From Providencia manganoxydans (GTDB lineage Bacteria > Pseudomonadota > Gammaproteobacteria > Enterobacterales > Enterobacteriaceae), in contig NZ_CP067099.1 in assembly GCF_016618195.1 (NCBI RefSeq), forward strand, positions 3,286,001-3,350,000: DNA of 64,000 nt, in the 5' to 3' direction. Position numbers and translations under genes: made by a program. Below the pieces are notes generated by a model. It was not told the origin of the DNA. It ran no database searches and worked only from the letters and a program-made list of their open reading frames with translations. This document shows, one piece after another, positions 24,695 through 35,231 of this stretch. Numbering within the stretch: position 1 is the stretch's first letter; each line of letters starts with the position of its first letter.

Positions 24695-25480
24695 ATGGAT
24701 ATTTTACTAACACTAAAACTACAAGGAAATTTATTTGCTGATCCTCGCCGAATTTCATTACTAAAGCAAATCCAAGCGACTGGTTCGATTAGCCAAGGAG
24801 CAAAACTTGCTGGGATCAGCTATAAAAGTGCATGGGATGCTATCAACGAAATGAATCAACTTGCTGACGATATTTTAGTAGATAGAGCGACCGGAGGTAA
24901 AGGTGGTGGTGGTACAACACTCACCCACTATGGTGAAAGGCTACTGCAACTTTATGACCTACTTGCCCAAATTCAACAAAAAGCGTTTGATGTGCTGAAA
25001 GACGACAGTTTACCTCTCGATAGCCTATTGGCTGCAATTTCACGTTTTTCATTACAAACGAGTGCCCGTAACCAATTTTTTGGTCGTTTAATTGCGCGTG
25101 ATCATAACCAAGTCCAGCAGCATGTCAGCGTGTTATTGGCGGATAATAAAACCGTAATCAACGCCGCGTTAACCGAGCAAAGTGCCAACCGTTTAGGGTT
25201 GACTGAAGGTAAGGAAGTACTCGCTTTAATTAAAGCTCCTTGGGTGAAACTGAGCAAACAGCCGACTCTCGCTAATGAATTCGATAATGCCTTAAACGGT
25301 AAAATAACGACTCTTGAACGTGGTAAAGAAAATAGTGAGGTACTTATTACGCTCTCAGGAGGAGAAACACTGTGCTCAACGCTCAACAACCAAGAAGTCG
25401 ATAACCAACAACTTAAGCTTAATGATAGCGTGACAGCTCTATTTAATGCCGATCAAGTGATCATCGCCACGCTGTGTTAA
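24695..25480 (+). CDS. modE: Molybdate-responsive regulator ModE, with a phage-derived start
   Basis: ModE binds molybdate and represses modABC while activating some molybdoenzyme genes. The N-terminal LysR-like helix-turn-helix (SISQGAKLAGISYKSAWDAI, near 31-50) is followed by GGKGGGGTTLT and two Mop domains starting at SARNQFFGRL. Length is 261 aa, as in E. coli. The first codons (ATG GAT ATT) and the ribosome site AAAAGG come from the prophage side; the original start MQAEI is stranded at 14102. The protein changes only in its first residues, so it should work, but its native promoter is 10.6 kb away. Confidence 0.95.
   Translation: MDILLTLKLQGNLFADPRRISLLKQIQATGSISQGAKLAGISYKSAWDAINEMNQLADDILVDRATGGKGGGGTTLTHYGERLLQLYDLLAQIQQKAFDVLKDDSLPLDSLLAAISRFSLQTSARNQFFGRLIARDHNQVQQHVSVLLADNKTVINAALTEQSANRLGLTEGKEVLALIKAPWVKLSKQPTLANEFDNALNGKITTLERGKENSEVLITLSGGETLCSTLNNQEVDNQQLKLNDSVTALFNADQVIIATLC
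24704..24716 (+). repeat. Right attachment-site core, inside the new start of modE
   Basis: Second copy of TTACTAACACTAA. It encodes residues 4-7 of the rebuilt ModE (MDILLTLKL), while the same bases in the left copy encode the same residues of the original ModE start. Confidence 0.85.
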
Positions 25481-25488
25481 TCCTTTCA

Positions 25489-25519
25489 CACTTACTTATT
25501 TACTTTAAATAGGTAAGTG
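25489..25519 (+). terminator. Hairpin terminator after modE
   Basis: CACTTACTTATTTA - 3 nt - TAAATAGGTAAGTG followed by a T-rich tail (CTTCTTTTTT). It separates modE from modF. Confidence 0.7.
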
Positions 25520-25639
25520 CTTGCTTCTTTTTTGTGCCTTTCCTCCCTTGAGTTATTGACTTTATCGGCAATCCTGATTATTTGTGGAGAAGACAGATAG
25601 GTAAATAACGAATGATAAAAAGAGAATAAAGGAAGTAAT

Positions 25640-27112
25640 ATGGCATCAATCACCCTGCATCATAGTAGCTTTAGGCTAAGTGACTCACAAACTCTCGACA
25701 TTCCAGATTTGCTCATTAATCAACATGAAAGCTGGGCTTTTATTGGTGCCAATGGCAGTGGAAAATCTTCACTGGCGAAAGCATTAACGGGTGAACTCAA
25801 TCCCTTATCTGGTATTGTGGAAAACAGTTTTCTATCGCCTATACGCCTATCTTTCGAGCAACTGCAAAAAATTATTAATGATGAGTGGCAACGTAATAAC
25901 ACCGATTTGCTCAGTGAAAACGAAGAAGATACCGGATATACCGCAGCTGAAATTATTCAACTAAACCATAAAGACAATGAATATTGTTTAGAGCTCGCCA
26001 GTAAATTTGGCATCAGCGACCTGCTTTCACGACGCTTTAAATACCTATCCACAGGAGAAACGCGTAAAGTTTTACTGTGCCAGACACTAATGGGGCAACC
26101 TGATTTATTGATCCTTGATGAGCCTTTTGATGGCCTTGATGTTTTTTCCAGAAATAACCTCAGTGAGCTATTGTCCAATTTGTCTGAAAAAGGGCTCACG
26201 ATTGTACTTATACTCAATCGATTCGATGAGTTACCTGACTTTATTGAAAATATGGGTGTGGTAGCTGACTGTAAACTTACATTATCTGGAACCCGTGAGT
26301 CAGTACTTGCTAACACACTAATTAGCCAGCTACAGCATAGTGAAAACCTTAAACATTTAACTATTCCAGAAGTGGAAGATCCCACCGCGCAAGTTACTTT
26401 ATCTGATGATATTCCCCGCGTGATCTTAAATAATGGTGTAGTCAGTTATAATGATAAGCCCATCTTGCACGGCTTGAACTGGCAAGTTAACCCTCATGAG
26501 CACTGGCAAATTATTGGTGAAAATGGTGCAGGAAAATCAACGCTACTCAGTTTAATTACAGGGGACCACCCTCAAGGTTACAGCAATGATTTGACGTTAT
26601 TTGGCCGTCGCCGAGGAACCGGAGAAACCATTTGGGATATCAAACGTCACATTGGCTATGTCAGCAACAGTATTCATCAAGAGTACCGTGTCGCAACCAG
26701 TGTATTAAATGTGATTATTTCAGGATTCCATGATTCTATTGGCTTATATCAAACCCCGTCAGATAGACAAGTACAATTAGCTTATCAATGGCTTGCTCTG
26801 CTCGGTTTTAGCAAACAAACGGCTCAACTGCCTTTTCATAGCTTATCATGGGGACAACAGCGATTAGTATTGATTGCGCGTGCACTGGTTAAACACCCTG
26901 CTGTGCTGATTTTAGATGAACCACTACAAGGGCTTGATGGTTTAAATCGCCTGTTGGTATTACGCTTTATTGATATCATGCTCAGTCAAGGCACTACGCA
27001 ACTATTATTCGTCACCCATCACCAAGAAGATGCGCCAGCTTGCATTACTCATCGTTTAAAATTTGTTCCTGATAACGGTCAATATCGTTACGAAATAGAA
27101 GAAACCCGATGA
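25640..27112 (+). CDS. modF: ModF, tandem ABC ATPase
   Basis: A 490-aa protein of two fused ABC ATPase domains. The first has Walker A GANGSGKSS, signature LSTGETRKV and Walker B LLILDEPFDG; the second has GENGAGKSTLL, LSWGQQRLV and VLILDEPLQG. No membrane segments. It follows modE as in E. coli, where it is named ModF (PhrA); its role in molybdate metabolism is not well defined. A hairpin separates it from modE, so it may have its own promoter. Confidence 0.93.
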   Translation: MASITLHHSSFRLSDSQTLDIPDLLINQHESWAFIGANGSGKSSLAKALTGELNPLSGIVENSFLSPIRLSFEQLQKIINDEWQRNNTDLLSENEEDTGYTAAEIIQLNHKDNEYCLELASKFGISDLLSRRFKYLSTGETRKVLLCQTLMGQPDLLILDEPFDGLDVFSRNNLSELLSNLSEKGLTIVLILNRFDELPDFIENMGVVADCKLTLSGTRESVLANTLISQLQHSENLKHLTIPEVEDPTAQVTLSDDIPRVILNNGVVSYNDKPILHGLNWQVNPHEHWQIIGENGAGKSTLLSLITGDHPQGYSNDLTLFGRRRGTGETIWDIKRHIGYVSNSIHQEYRVATSVLNVIISGFHDSIGLYQTPSDRQVQLAYQWLALLGFSKQTAQLPFHSLSWGQQRLVLIARALVKHPAVLILDEPLQGLDGLNRLLVLRFIDIMLSQGTTQLLFVTHHQEDAPACITHRLKFVPDNGQYRYEIEETR

Positions 27113-27121
27113 CCCCACCAG

Positions 27122-27148
27122 CTATGGCCGCAGACAGTTCGGCCATAG
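27122..27148 (+). terminator. Hairpin after modF
   Basis: CTATGGCCG - 9 nt - CGGCCATAG a few bases past the modF stop; no T run. Confidence 0.55.
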
Positions 27149-27316
27149 TTAATCTATTGATTATCTATCGATACAATATATAACTGTATAATATTATTAT
27201 CTTATTTTCATATAATAACTATTTTCTCTATTTTTATCTCGGAAAATGTAACTAAATCATTAGAATGTGCCACCTTCAATAATTCAAATAGATTTTAAAA
27301 TTTTTTGAGGTTCACT

Positions 27317-28147
27317 ATGACCTGCTGGTTTGTTTTAGCAGCTTCGCTTGCTACACTCGCAACTCATCGATTAACAGCAATATTTTTACTGTTATTGGCT
27401 ACTGGTATTGCACTGTATACCCATGTTTTAGGTTGGCAAGCCATGTGGCTATTAGTCGCCATTAGTGCAGTTGGCGTGATACGTTGGCGCTTTCAACATC
27501 ATTTAGCCATCAAAATTGTCAGTGAAATTATCCTTATCGCTTGCGCAATTGGCCTGTTTATTCATGCTTTTTCTGGTTTCAATAATTTAAAATACCTTGA
27601 TAGGGTCACCGTAGGTGAGCAAAGCTTACCCTTTACCATGTATTTTAATTTTGATAAGGCATTGATGCCATTTATTCTGTTACTTTGCCTACCAAGTCTT
27701 TTCACCACAAAAGCCGTCAAAACAGCACAACCATGGCAATGGTGGCTATTAATCGTAGCAGTGCCTGTGTTACTCGTTATTGCCACCCTTGCTGGTGGGC
27801 TAGGTTTTGAAAAACATTTTCCTAATTGGCTCCCCATTTTTATCATCTGTAACCTGTTATTTGTGTCACTTGCTGAAGAAGCGCTTTTCCGTGGTTATTT
27901 ACAGCAAAGACTCACCCAATGGCTCAACTCCCCTTACCTTGCACTTATGATTAGTGCCTTGTTATTTGGTGGCGCACATTTTGCCGGAGGTCCTTTACTG
28001 ATGCTGTTTGCTACCCTCGCAGGTATCATTTATGGGTTGGCATGGATGTGGAGTGGAAAATTATGGCTTGCTGTATCGTTTCACTTCGGGTTAAATCTAG
28101 TACATCTGTTATTTTTCACTTACCCAGTAAAAATGTTTACTGGATAA
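27317..28147 (+). CDS. CPBP-family intramembrane metalloprotease
   Basis: A polytopic protein of 276 aa. The CPBP/Abi motif 1 is EEALFRGYL, motif 2 LLFGGAHFAGG and motif 3 SFHFGLN, which carry the Glu and His metal ligands of this protease family (relatives of eukaryotic Rce1). Substrate unknown. The ATG at 27317 follows TGAGG; a longer TTG start is unlikely. It stands alone between modF and gpmA. Confidence 0.8.
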   Translation: MTCWFVLAASLATLATHRLTAIFLLLLATGIALYTHVLGWQAMWLLVAISAVGVIRWRFQHHLAIKIVSEIILIACAIGLFIHAFSGFNNLKYLDRVTVGEQSLPFTMYFNFDKALMPFILLLCLPSLFTTKAVKTAQPWQWWLLIVAVPVLLVIATLAGGLGFEKHFPNWLPIFIICNLLFVSLAEEALFRGYLQQRLTQWLNSPYLALMISALLFGGAHFAGGPLLMLFATLAGIIYGLAWMWSGKLWLAVSFHFGLNLVHLLFFTYPVKMFTG

Positions 28148-28339
28148 AAAACAAGCAAATTAGAAGGTGTTTTTCCACTTCATAAGCGAAATTTTTATCC
28201 AGTTAGCTCACTTATCATCACTTTTTTGATTTGGTTTGGGTAAAACATCAGTTGTGACTAGCGTTCGGATTCACTATCCCTATAATGTAAGTCAGCAATG
28301 ATTCATTTTAATTTGAATGTACTGATAGGAGTTTAAGCT

Positions 28340-29092
28340 ATGGCTGTAACTAAACTGGTTTTGGTAAGACACGGTGAAAGTGAGTGGAACAAAGAGAACC
28401 GTTTCACTGGCTGGACTGATGTTGAGCTGTCAGACAAAGGCCGCGAAGAAGCAAAAATTGCAGGTCAGCTGCTGAAAGATGAAGGCTTTGTCTTTGATTT
28501 CGCATATACCTCAGTGCTAAAGCGTGCGATCCATACCTTATGGAACATCCTTGATCAGGTCGATCAGCAATGGCTGCCTGTTGAAAAAAGCTGGAAACTG
28601 AATGAACGTCACTACGGTGCACTACAGGGCCTAGACAAATCAGAAACAGCAGCAAAATATGGTGATGAGCAAGTTAAACTGTGGCGTCGTGGTTTTGCTA
28701 TCACCCCACCAGAGCTGACTAAAGATGATGAACGCTTCCCAGGCCATGATCCGCGCTATGCAAAACTGTCTAGCGCAGAACTGCCAGTGACTGAAAGCTT
28801 AGCAACCACTATCGAGCGTGTTGTTCCTTATTGGGAACAAGAAATCAAGCCACGTGTTGAAGCTGGCGAGAAAATCATTATCGCAGCTCACGGTAACTCA
28901 CTGCGTGCTTTGGTTAAATATTTGGATAACATGGGCGAAGAAGAAATTCTTAATCTGAACATCCCAACCGCAGTGCCATTGGTTTATGAGTTCGACGAAA
29001 ACATGAAACCAATCAAACACTACTATTTGGGTAACCAAGACGAAATCGCTGCAAAACAAGCGGCGGTAGCGAACCAAGGTAAAGCTAAATAA
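28340..29092 (+). CDS. gpmA: Phosphoglycerate mutase GpmA (2,3-bisphosphoglycerate-dependent)
   Basis: Glycolytic enzyme that interconverts 3- and 2-phosphoglycerate. 250 aa. The phospho-histidine motif [10 protein letters not shown] is at residues 8-17, with [17 protein letters not shown] and the second catalytic His in [10 protein letters not shown]. Neighbours match the enterobacterial gpmA-aroG region, although the glucuronate locus is inserted here between them. Confidence 0.97.
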   Translation: MAVTKLVLVRHGESEWNKENRFTGWTDVELSDKGREEAKIAGQLLKDEGFVFDFAYTSVLKRAIHTLWNILDQVDQQWLPVEKSWKLNERHYGALQGLDKSETAAKYGDEQVKLWRRGFAITPPELTKDDERFPGHDPRYAKLSSAELPVTESLATTIERVVPYWEQEIKPRVEAGEKIIIAAHGNSLRALVKYLDNMGEEEILNLNIPTAVPLVYEFDENMKPIKHYYLGNQDEIAAKQAAVANQGKAK

Positions 29093-29102
29093 TTTTAGCC
29101 CA

Positions 29103-29136
29103 GACTGCTGACAAACGTATTCTGTTTGGCGGCAGT
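29103..29136 (+). terminator. Terminator after gpmA
   Basis: GACTGCTGACAAAC - 6 nt - GTTTGGCGGCAGTC, then TTAAGGTTTTTG. Confidence 0.6.
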
Positions 29137-29201
29137 CGTTAAGGTTTTTGAAATAAACAGTCAATCAGCCTCTTTTAAAGAGAGGGTTACAGACTGATAG
29201 T

Positions 29202-29231
29202 AAAAAGCCTGACACAGATACGTATCAGGCT
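29202..29231 (-). terminator. Terminator after uxaC
   Basis: Read leftwards: AGCCTGA - 11 nt - TCAGGCT followed by T5. It ends the uxuAB-uxaC operon. Confidence 0.75.
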
Positions 29232-29253
29232 GAATAACAAAGTGTTCTTAAAT

Positions 29254-30666
29254 TCATTTATCTGAAAAATAATTAACTGCATTATTAAAGCAGATATCTT
29301 GCACAAGCTGACCTAACATCTCTTCATCATTAGGCACTTCACCATTTACTGCCCATGTACCTAACATATTGCATAAAATACGACGGAAATATTCATGACG
29401 AGTATAAGACAGGAAGCTGCGTGAGTCAGTCAACATACCAATAAATTGACTTAATAAACCCAGCTGTGAAAGCTGTTCAAGCTGACCTAACATGCCATCT
29501 TTTTGATCGTTGAACCACCAGCCCGAACCAAACTGGATCTTGCCTGCGATACCGCCACCTTGGAAATTACCGATCATCGTGGCTAATACCGCGTTATCAC
29601 GTGGATTTAAACAATATAGGATCGTTCTTGGTAACTCATTACTTTTATCCATTTCATCGAGTAAACGAGAGAGCGGGTAAGCAATAGGGTTATCACCAAT
29701 TGAGTCAAAGCCACTGTCTGCGCCTAATAATGCAAACATGCGACTATTATTATTTCGTAGTGCACCAATATGTAATTGCATTGCCCAATTTCTTTTTGCG
29801 TATTGTTTACCTAACCAAACAAGTACAGCGGTGGAAAATTGAGCAATAGATAACTCATCAAGAGGTTTTCCATTAAGCCTATTTTGTAGAATTGTGTCTA
29901 AGACCTTTTCCTCTGGAATTGGTGCATAACGTAGCACTTCTATACCGTGATCAGAGGCGATACAACCATGCTTATCAAAGTGGTTTAGGCGTGCACCTAA
30001 AGCTGCTAATAAATCACTAAAACGACTAATTTCAATATCTGCTGTTTGTCCTAATTTATTGATATAATCCACAAAACCATCAAGCTCAATTTTAAACGCT
30101 CTATCTGGGCGCCAACTTGGTCGAACTTTAATATTGAAAGTATCATCTTGCGCAATTTGTTGATGATATTCTAATGAATCGATTGGATCATCGGTTGTAC
30201 CTACCATATGAACATTCATTTGCTGCATAATTCCACGAGCTGACCATTGGGGTTGAGCCAATTTTTCGTTCGCCATATGCCAAATAGCTTCCGAGGTATC
30301 AGGGGAAAAAAGCGTGCCAGTAATGCCAAACGGGCGGCGCAGCTCCAAATGCGTCCAATGGTATAACGGATTGCCTAACGTCATAGGAACCGTTTTTGCC
30401 CAAGCTTGATATTTTTCGTAATCGCTTGTTTCACGACCAGTAATGAGAGACTCAGGGATCCCTGCTGAGCGCATGCCACGCCATTTATAATGATCGCCTT
30501 CTAACCAAATTTGCCCGAGATTCTCAAACTGGCGGTTTTCTGCAATCTCACGAGGGTTCAAGTGGCAGTGATAATCATAAATTGGCATTGCCGCGGCATA
30601 ATCATGATAGAGACGACGGGCAACTTCATTATTGAGCAAAAAATCTTCACAAAGAAATGTTTTCAT
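29254..30666 (-). CDS. uxaC: Glucuronate isomerase UxaC
   Basis: Isomerises D-glucuronate to D-fructuronate (and galacturonate to tagaturonate). 470 aa. The start [20 protein letters not shown], the metal-site segment YDYHCHLNP and [13 protein letters not shown] near the C-terminus are typical. ATG 30666 is the likely start; the longer open frame extends into uxuB. Third gene of the leftward uxuA-uxuB-uxaC operon. Confidence 0.95.
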   Translation of the reverse strand: MKTFLCEDFLLNNEVARRLYHDYAAAMPIYDYHCHLNPREIAENRQFENLGQIWLEGDHYKWRGMRSAGIPESLITGRETSDYEKYQAWAKTVPMTLGNPLYHWTHLELRRPFGITGTLFSPDTSEAIWHMANEKLAQPQWSARGIMQQMNVHMVGTTDDPIDSLEYHQQIAQDDTFNIKVRPSWRPDRAFKIELDGFVDYINKLGQTADIEISRFSDLLAALGARLNHFDKHGCIASDHGIEVLRYAPIPEEKVLDTILQNRLNGKPLDELSIAQFSTAVLVWLGKQYAKRNWAMQLHIGALRNNNSRMFALLGADSGFDSIGDNPIAYPLSRLLDEMDKSNELPRTILYCLNPRDNAVLATMIGNFQGGGIAGKIQFGSGWWFNDQKDGMLGQLEQLSQLGLLSQFIGMLTDSRSFLSYTRHEYFRRILCNMLGTWAVNGEVPNDEEMLGQLVQDICFNNAVNYFSDK

Positions 30667-30679
30667 ATCAGTATCCAAT

Positions 30680-32146
30680 TTAAAGCTGCGCAACGGCTTG
30701 GCGCACGCCAAGATCGAGTATTTGTTGATAGGCTAATTTAATCGTCGCCACAAAATGTGGATTTTGAGGGAGCTCAATACCGAAAATGGCATCAATAGCA
30801 AGCAAATCATCGACAACAGAAACTGCTAAACCATGCTTTGCATAAATTGCGGCAAAAGTATCAACAAGAGGGTCACGTACATCAATTTTTTTCCCCTGCT
30901 CATCTACACCCGCGACATAACGCATCCAACCTGCAATACCCAATGCTAAATGGCGATAACTCGATTGGTTTTCGATATGCCACGCTATGGGATCTAATAA
31001 ACGCTGTGGAAGTTTTTGACTACCGTCCATCGCGATTTGCCATGTTTGATGTTTCAACGACGGATTCGTAAAGCGATCAATTAAACTATTAGCATAAGCT
31101 TTTAAGTTAACCTCTTCAGGCATAATGAGGGTCGGTGCTTGCTCATCCAACATTAATGCCTGAGCAGCACGGCGATAATCGGGGTTAGCCATAGTATCAG
31201 CAATATGTGCATATCCACCTAAGTAACCAAGGTAGGCTAAGAAAGAGTGACTACCATTTAGCATTCTTAATTTCATCAATTCGAATGGAACAACATCTTC
31301 AACAAATTGCGCACCTGCACAATTCCATTCAGGCCGACCATTCACAAAGTTATCTTCAATCACCCATTGACGAAAAGGTTCGCACGCAATAGCGCAATCA
31401 TCCTTAACGCCTAAAAGCTCCGCGATTTCAGCCAAAGTTTCTGCTGTTGCAGCAGGAGCGATGCGGTCAACCATTGCGCAGGGAAATGTCACATTAGCTT
31501 CTATCCACTCAGCCAATTCAGCATGTTGTAATTTCGCTAACCCTAAAACCGCTTCCCGCGCTACATGGCCGTTTTCACGAACGTTATCACAAGAAAGAAC
31601 GGTAAATGGCGGCAACTTGCGTTCCGCTCTTCGTTTTAATGCCGCAGTAATATACCCAATTGCCGATGTAGGCTGATTTGGTGTTGCTAAATCTTGTTGA
31701 ATAAGTGGATTATTTTTATCTAATTTTCCTGTTGCAGGATCGACACAATAACCTTTTTCAGTGATAGTCAGAGAAACAATGCTAACAGAAGGCGAAGCCA
31801 TTTTTTCAATAATGGCATCAACACCATCAATAAGTGAGTGCATGGCTTCTTTCATCGAGCCAATAATTTTTAATTCTGTATGCGTTTCAGCCTTTTCCGC
31901 TACCGTATACAACATGGATTGTTGTTTTAGCTTTTTTATCAAATCAGCACCATGTTTAGACATTAAATTGACTTCACAGTAGCCCCAATCACTGTCTGTT
32001 TTTTCTAATACGTGATGAGTATAGAGAGCTTGGTGAGCACGATGAAAAGCGCCACAACCAATATGTACGATGCGGGTGGTGAGACGATCTGTTGTCCAGT
32101 TTGGGCGGCGTGCATTAATTGTTGCAGTAACGATATTTTTGTCCAT
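30680..32146 (-). CDS. uxuB: Fructuronate reductase UxuB
   Basis: NAD-dependent reduction of D-fructuronate to D-mannonate. 488 aa, mannitol dehydrogenase family. The start [17 protein letters not shown] is followed by the dinucleotide loop [15 protein letters not shown], and the catalytic region [12 protein letters not shown] and [13 protein letters not shown] are nearly those of E. coli UxuB rather than UxaB. ATG 32146 follows GGGGATC. It lies 64 bases after uxuA. Confidence 0.94.
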   Translation of the reverse strand: MDKNIVTATINARRPNWTTDRLTTRIVHIGCGAFHRAHQALYTHHVLEKTDSDWGYCEVNLMSKHGADLIKKLKQQSMLYTVAEKAETHTELKIIGSMKEAMHSLIDGVDAIIEKMASPSVSIVSLTITEKGYCVDPATGKLDKNNPLIQQDLATPNQPTSAIGYITAALKRRAERKLPPFTVLSCDNVRENGHVAREAVLGLAKLQHAELAEWIEANVTFPCAMVDRIAPAATAETLAEIAELLGVKDDCAIACEPFRQWVIEDNFVNGRPEWNCAGAQFVEDVVPFELMKLRMLNGSHSFLAYLGYLGGYAHIADTMANPDYRRAAQALMLDEQAPTLIMPEEVNLKAYANSLIDRFTNPSLKHQTWQIAMDGSQKLPQRLLDPIAWHIENQSSYRHLALGIAGWMRYVAGVDEQGKKIDVRDPLVDTFAAIYAKHGLAVSVVDDLLAIDAIFGIELPQNPHFVATIKLAYQQILDLGVRQAVAQL

Positions 32147-32210
32147 GATGATCCCCTGTTGACAGGCAGTTAATAGTCTTTGACCGCCTGTCAAAGCCAA
32201 CTGTAAGAGA

Positions 32211-33398
32211 TTATTTTTTTGGATAGAATGCGCGATGAATCCCTAATTCTAATCCTCTTAGTTCTGCAAGTCCTTTTAGACGACCGATCGCAGAGTAACC
32301 CGGATTTGTTTTTTTCTTTAAATCATCAAGAATTTGGTGCCCATGATCTGGACGCATCGGAATTAATTCGCCTGAATCGTTTTGCAAGCGGCGATGTTCT
32401 TCTTCTGCAACTGCACAAATGACCTTATACATATCAACATCGCCGGCTAAATGCGCGGCTTCATGAAATGTATTTGGATTTTCTTCTCGTAATGTTGAAC
32501 GCAAATGCAGAAAATAAATACGCGAGCCAAATACACGGATCATATTCACTAAATCGTTATCAGCTCTTACCCCATATGAACCTGTACACATTGTGTAGCC
32601 GTTCGCATCACTGTCCACAGTGTCTGCTATCCACTGCATATCTTCAATCGTTGAAACGATACGAGGTAAACCTAAAATTGGACGAGGTGGATCATCAGGG
32701 TGAACGGCCATTTTCATGCCTATCTCTTCTGCAACTGGAATGATTTTCTTTAAGAAATAAGCAAAATGTTCACGTAATTTATTTCTATCAATATTTGCGT
32801 AACGTTTTAAGTGCTGACGAAATTGTTCAAGGGTATATTTTTCTTCTGCACCGGGTAAGCCAGCGATAATATTATTAACAAGCTTTTGCTTCTCTTCATT
32901 GCTCATTAATTCAAAACGTTGTTTTGCCTGAATTTGTTCTTCAGCAGAATAATCTTGTTGTGCGTTGTCTCGCTGTAATAAATAAATATCAAATACAGCA
33001 AAAGCAATTTGATCAAAACGCAACGCTTTTGAGCCATCTGGAAGCTCATATTCTAAGTCAGTACGAGTCCAATCAAGTATTGGCATAAAATTATAACAGA
33101 CAGTACGGATCCCACAGCTAGCAAGGTTACGCATCGATTGTTGGTAATTTGCTATCAATCTATCATAGTCACCTGTTTGTGTTTTGATATCTTCATGAAT
33201 AGGGATACTTTCCACAACTGCCCACTCTAATTGATTAGCTTCAATTAAATCTTTGCGTTTTTGTATTTCGTCAACACTCCAGACTTCTCCGTTTGGAATA
33301 TGATGAAGCGCCGTGACAACCCCTGTTGCACCAGCCTGACGAATATCAGATAGAGAAACCGAATCATCTGGTCCGTACCAACGCCAAGTTTGTTTCAT
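32211..33398 (-). CDS. uxuA: Mannonate dehydratase UxuA
   Basis: Dehydrates D-mannonate to 2-keto-3-deoxygluconate. 395 aa. Metal and substrate segments [33 protein letters not shown] and the C-terminal MRPDHGHQI are intact. First gene of the uxuA-uxuB-uxaC operon; UxuR-type palindromes lie upstream. Confidence 0.96.
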   Translation of the reverse strand: MKQTWRWYGPDDSVSLSDIRQAGATGVVTALHHIPNGEVWSVDEIQKRKDLIEANQLEWAVVESIPIHEDIKTQTGDYDRLIANYQQSMRNLASCGIRTVCYNFMPILDWTRTDLEYELPDGSKALRFDQIAFAVFDIYLLQRDNAQQDYSAEEQIQAKQRFELMSNEEKQKLVNNIIAGLPGAEEKYTLEQFRQHLKRYANIDRNKLREHFAYFLKKIIPVAEEIGMKMAVHPDDPPRPILGLPRIVSTIEDMQWIADTVDSDANGYTMCTGSYGVRADNDLVNMIRVFGSRIYFLHLRSTLREENPNTFHEAAHLAGDVDMYKVICAVAEEEHRRLQNDSGELIPMRPDHGHQILDDLKKKTNPGYSAIGRLKGLAELRGLELGIHRAFYPKK

Positions 33399-33550
33399 AC
33401 TTAACCTCGTTTATATGTCACTAATGCTGCCTAATCGACTAATAAGTTCTTTTTACCGATTTGCTATGCCGTATTTTAGAACTGGTCGTCATTTAACTTA
33501 TTTAATAAAAATTGTGTCACGATGTTGGCTCAAGATCTATAAAGGTTAGC

Positions 33551-33567
33551 TATTTTGGTTAACCAAA
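33551..33567. promoter_or_regulatory. UxuR/ExuR-type operator 1
   Basis: ATTTTGGTTAACCAAAT is a nearly perfect palindrome between uxuA and exuT. GntR-type hexuronate regulators bind TTGGTnnACCAA-like sites. It is closer to uxuA. Confidence 0.7.
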
Positions 33568-33585
33568 TCACAAATATATACTAAT

Positions 33586-33597
33586 TTTGGTCGCCCA
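33586..33597. promoter_or_regulatory. UxuR/ExuR-type operator 2
   Basis: TTGGTCGCCCAA, one mismatch from the palindrome pattern, 19 bp from operator 1. Confidence 0.55.
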
Positions 33598-33696
33598 ATA
33601 CAAAAGTAAGAGACAACTCACAAAATAAAGCCTTTATTTTATGCAGAATCCAGAACAGCAAAATAGAAGATTTACCGATTTTAAACTATTTTCCTC

Positions 33697-33710
33697 ATTG
33701 GTTGACCAAT
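33697..33710. promoter_or_regulatory. UxuR/ExuR-type operator 3, before exuT
   Basis: ATTGGTTGACCAAT lies 73 bp before the transporter start. The rest of the 384-bp uxuA-exuT gap shows only AT-rich promoter DNA. Confidence 0.65.
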
Positions 33711-33782
33711 ATTTATTTTAACAGGATTAACCATTTATTCATTCAGGATTACTAGAAAAATATAAAACGTAAAAGGCTGATT

Positions 33783-35078
33783 ATGAAAAAGTTAAAACAT
33801 TATCGATGGTACATCATTCTTTTGGTTTGCTTTATTACCATAATTAACTACTTAGATAGAACAGCACTTGGTGTTGCCGCTCCTACTATCATGGAAACAA
33901 CAGGGATCACAAAAGAACAATACTCATGGATTGTGAGTGCATTCCAGTTCGCCTACACAATTGGTCAACCGATTATGGGTTTCTTTATTGATACTATCGG
34001 TTTGAAATTAGGGTTCTTTATTTGTGCATTAATTTGGGGCTTAGCCACCATGGGACACGCATTGACAGGTTCATGGCAAGGTTTAGCTTTTATGCGCGGG
34101 ATCATGGGATTCAGTGAAGCGTCCGTCATTCCTGCTGGTGTTAAAACAGCATCGACTTGGTTTCCAGCTAAAGAACGAGGCATTGCTACGGGTGTCTTTA
34201 ATATGGGAACGTCGTTTGGTGCGATGTTAGCACCACCATTAATTGCTTGGGCTATCTTATTTCATAGCTGGGAATTTGCATTCATCATCGCGGGCATATT
34301 AGCAATTATTGCCGCATTTTTTTGGTTTTTCTTATATAAAGATCCAAAAGATGCCAAAAGATTATCAGATGAAGAACGCGCCTATATCGAAGATGGACAA
34401 GAAAAACACCTTCAATCATCTAAAAAAGAATCTACTTCTATCAAAAATATTTTGAAACAACGTAATTTCTGGGGAATTGGTATCTCTCGTTTTCTTGCTG
34501 ATCCAGCTTGGGGAACGATCAACTTCTGGGTCCCTATTTTCTTTGTGGAAACCCTAAATTTTAGCCTTAAAGAAATCGCTATGTTTGTTTGGTTACCGTT
34601 CTTAATGGCAGATTTAGGTTGCTTAGCAAGCGGCTTTGTTGCCAAGTTCTTAAATGATCGTGGTATTTCATTAATCAATTCACGTCGTATTACTTTCACC
34701 ATTGGCGCTATTTTAATGACGACAATTGGCTTAGTCAGTATTGTTGAAAACCCTTATATCGCCGTTTTACTGATTAGTATTGGTGGATTCTCCCACCAGT
34801 TATTATCAACAGTTGCAGCCACATTAAGCGCTGATTTATTTAAAAAGAATGAAGTTGCAACAGCCGTTGGTATGGCAGGCGCATGTGCTTGGACGGGTCA
34901 GTTAATCTTTAATTTATTTATCGGTGCTTTTGTCGGCATTATCGGTTTTGGTCCCTTCTTTGTCGCTTTAGCGGCCTTTGATTTGATTGGCGCAGCGGTT
35001 TTGTGGATCCTCATCAAAGAGAACAAAGACCCCGAAGAGACTAAGCATGATGAAGATAGTTTATTAGCAACATCATAA
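33783..35078 (+). CDS. exuT: Hexuronate transporter, MFS (ExuT-type)
   Basis: A 431-aa major facilitator protein of the anion:cation symporter (DHA/phthalate permease) type with 12 predicted helices. MITIINYLDRTALGVAAPTI is the first helix and its family motif, then GFFIDTIGLKLGFF and GFSEASVIPAGVKT. It is divergent from uxuAB-uxaC and precedes uxuR, so glucuronate uptake is the natural role. Galacturonate or related acids are possible substrates. Confidence 0.85.
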   Translation: MKKLKHYRWYIILLVCFITIINYLDRTALGVAAPTIMETTGITKEQYSWIVSAFQFAYTIGQPIMGFFIDTIGLKLGFFICALIWGLATMGHALTGSWQGLAFMRGIMGFSEASVIPAGVKTASTWFPAKERGIATGVFNMGTSFGAMLAPPLIAWAILFHSWEFAFIIAGILAIIAAFFWFFLYKDPKDAKRLSDEERAYIEDGQEKHLQSSKKESTSIKNILKQRNFWGIGISRFLADPAWGTINFWVPIFFVETLNFSLKEIAMFVWLPFLMADLGCLASGFVAKFLNDRGISLINSRRITFTIGAILMTTIGLVSIVENPYIAVLLISIGGFSHQLLSTVAATLSADLFKKNEVATAVGMAGACAWTGQLIFNLFIGAFVGIIGFGPFFVALAAFDLIGAAVLWILIKENKDPEETKHDEDSLLATS

Positions 35079-35095
35079 TTAGCTCAAATTATTTG

Positions 35096-35128
35096 AAAAG
35101 ACGCCAAATTTCGCTTCTCGCGTCTTTT
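35096..35128 (+). terminator. Terminator after exuT
   Basis: AAAAGACGC - 15 nt - GCGTCTTTT, ending in T4. Confidence 0.7.
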
Positions 35129-35166
35129 CATTTATTTTTTTTACTATTATTTGATATGAGCTATTT

Positions 35167-35178
35167 TTGGTCGACCAA
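35167..35178. promoter_or_regulatory. UxuR/ExuR-type operator 4, before uxuR
   Basis: TTGGTCGACCAA, a perfect palindrome 54-65 bp before the uxuR start. It suggests autoregulation. Confidence 0.7.
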
Positions 35179-35231
35179 TATCTGTTAAACTAAAAGCAAT
35201 AAAAGTTAAGTATTAATTGATGATTAATCTA

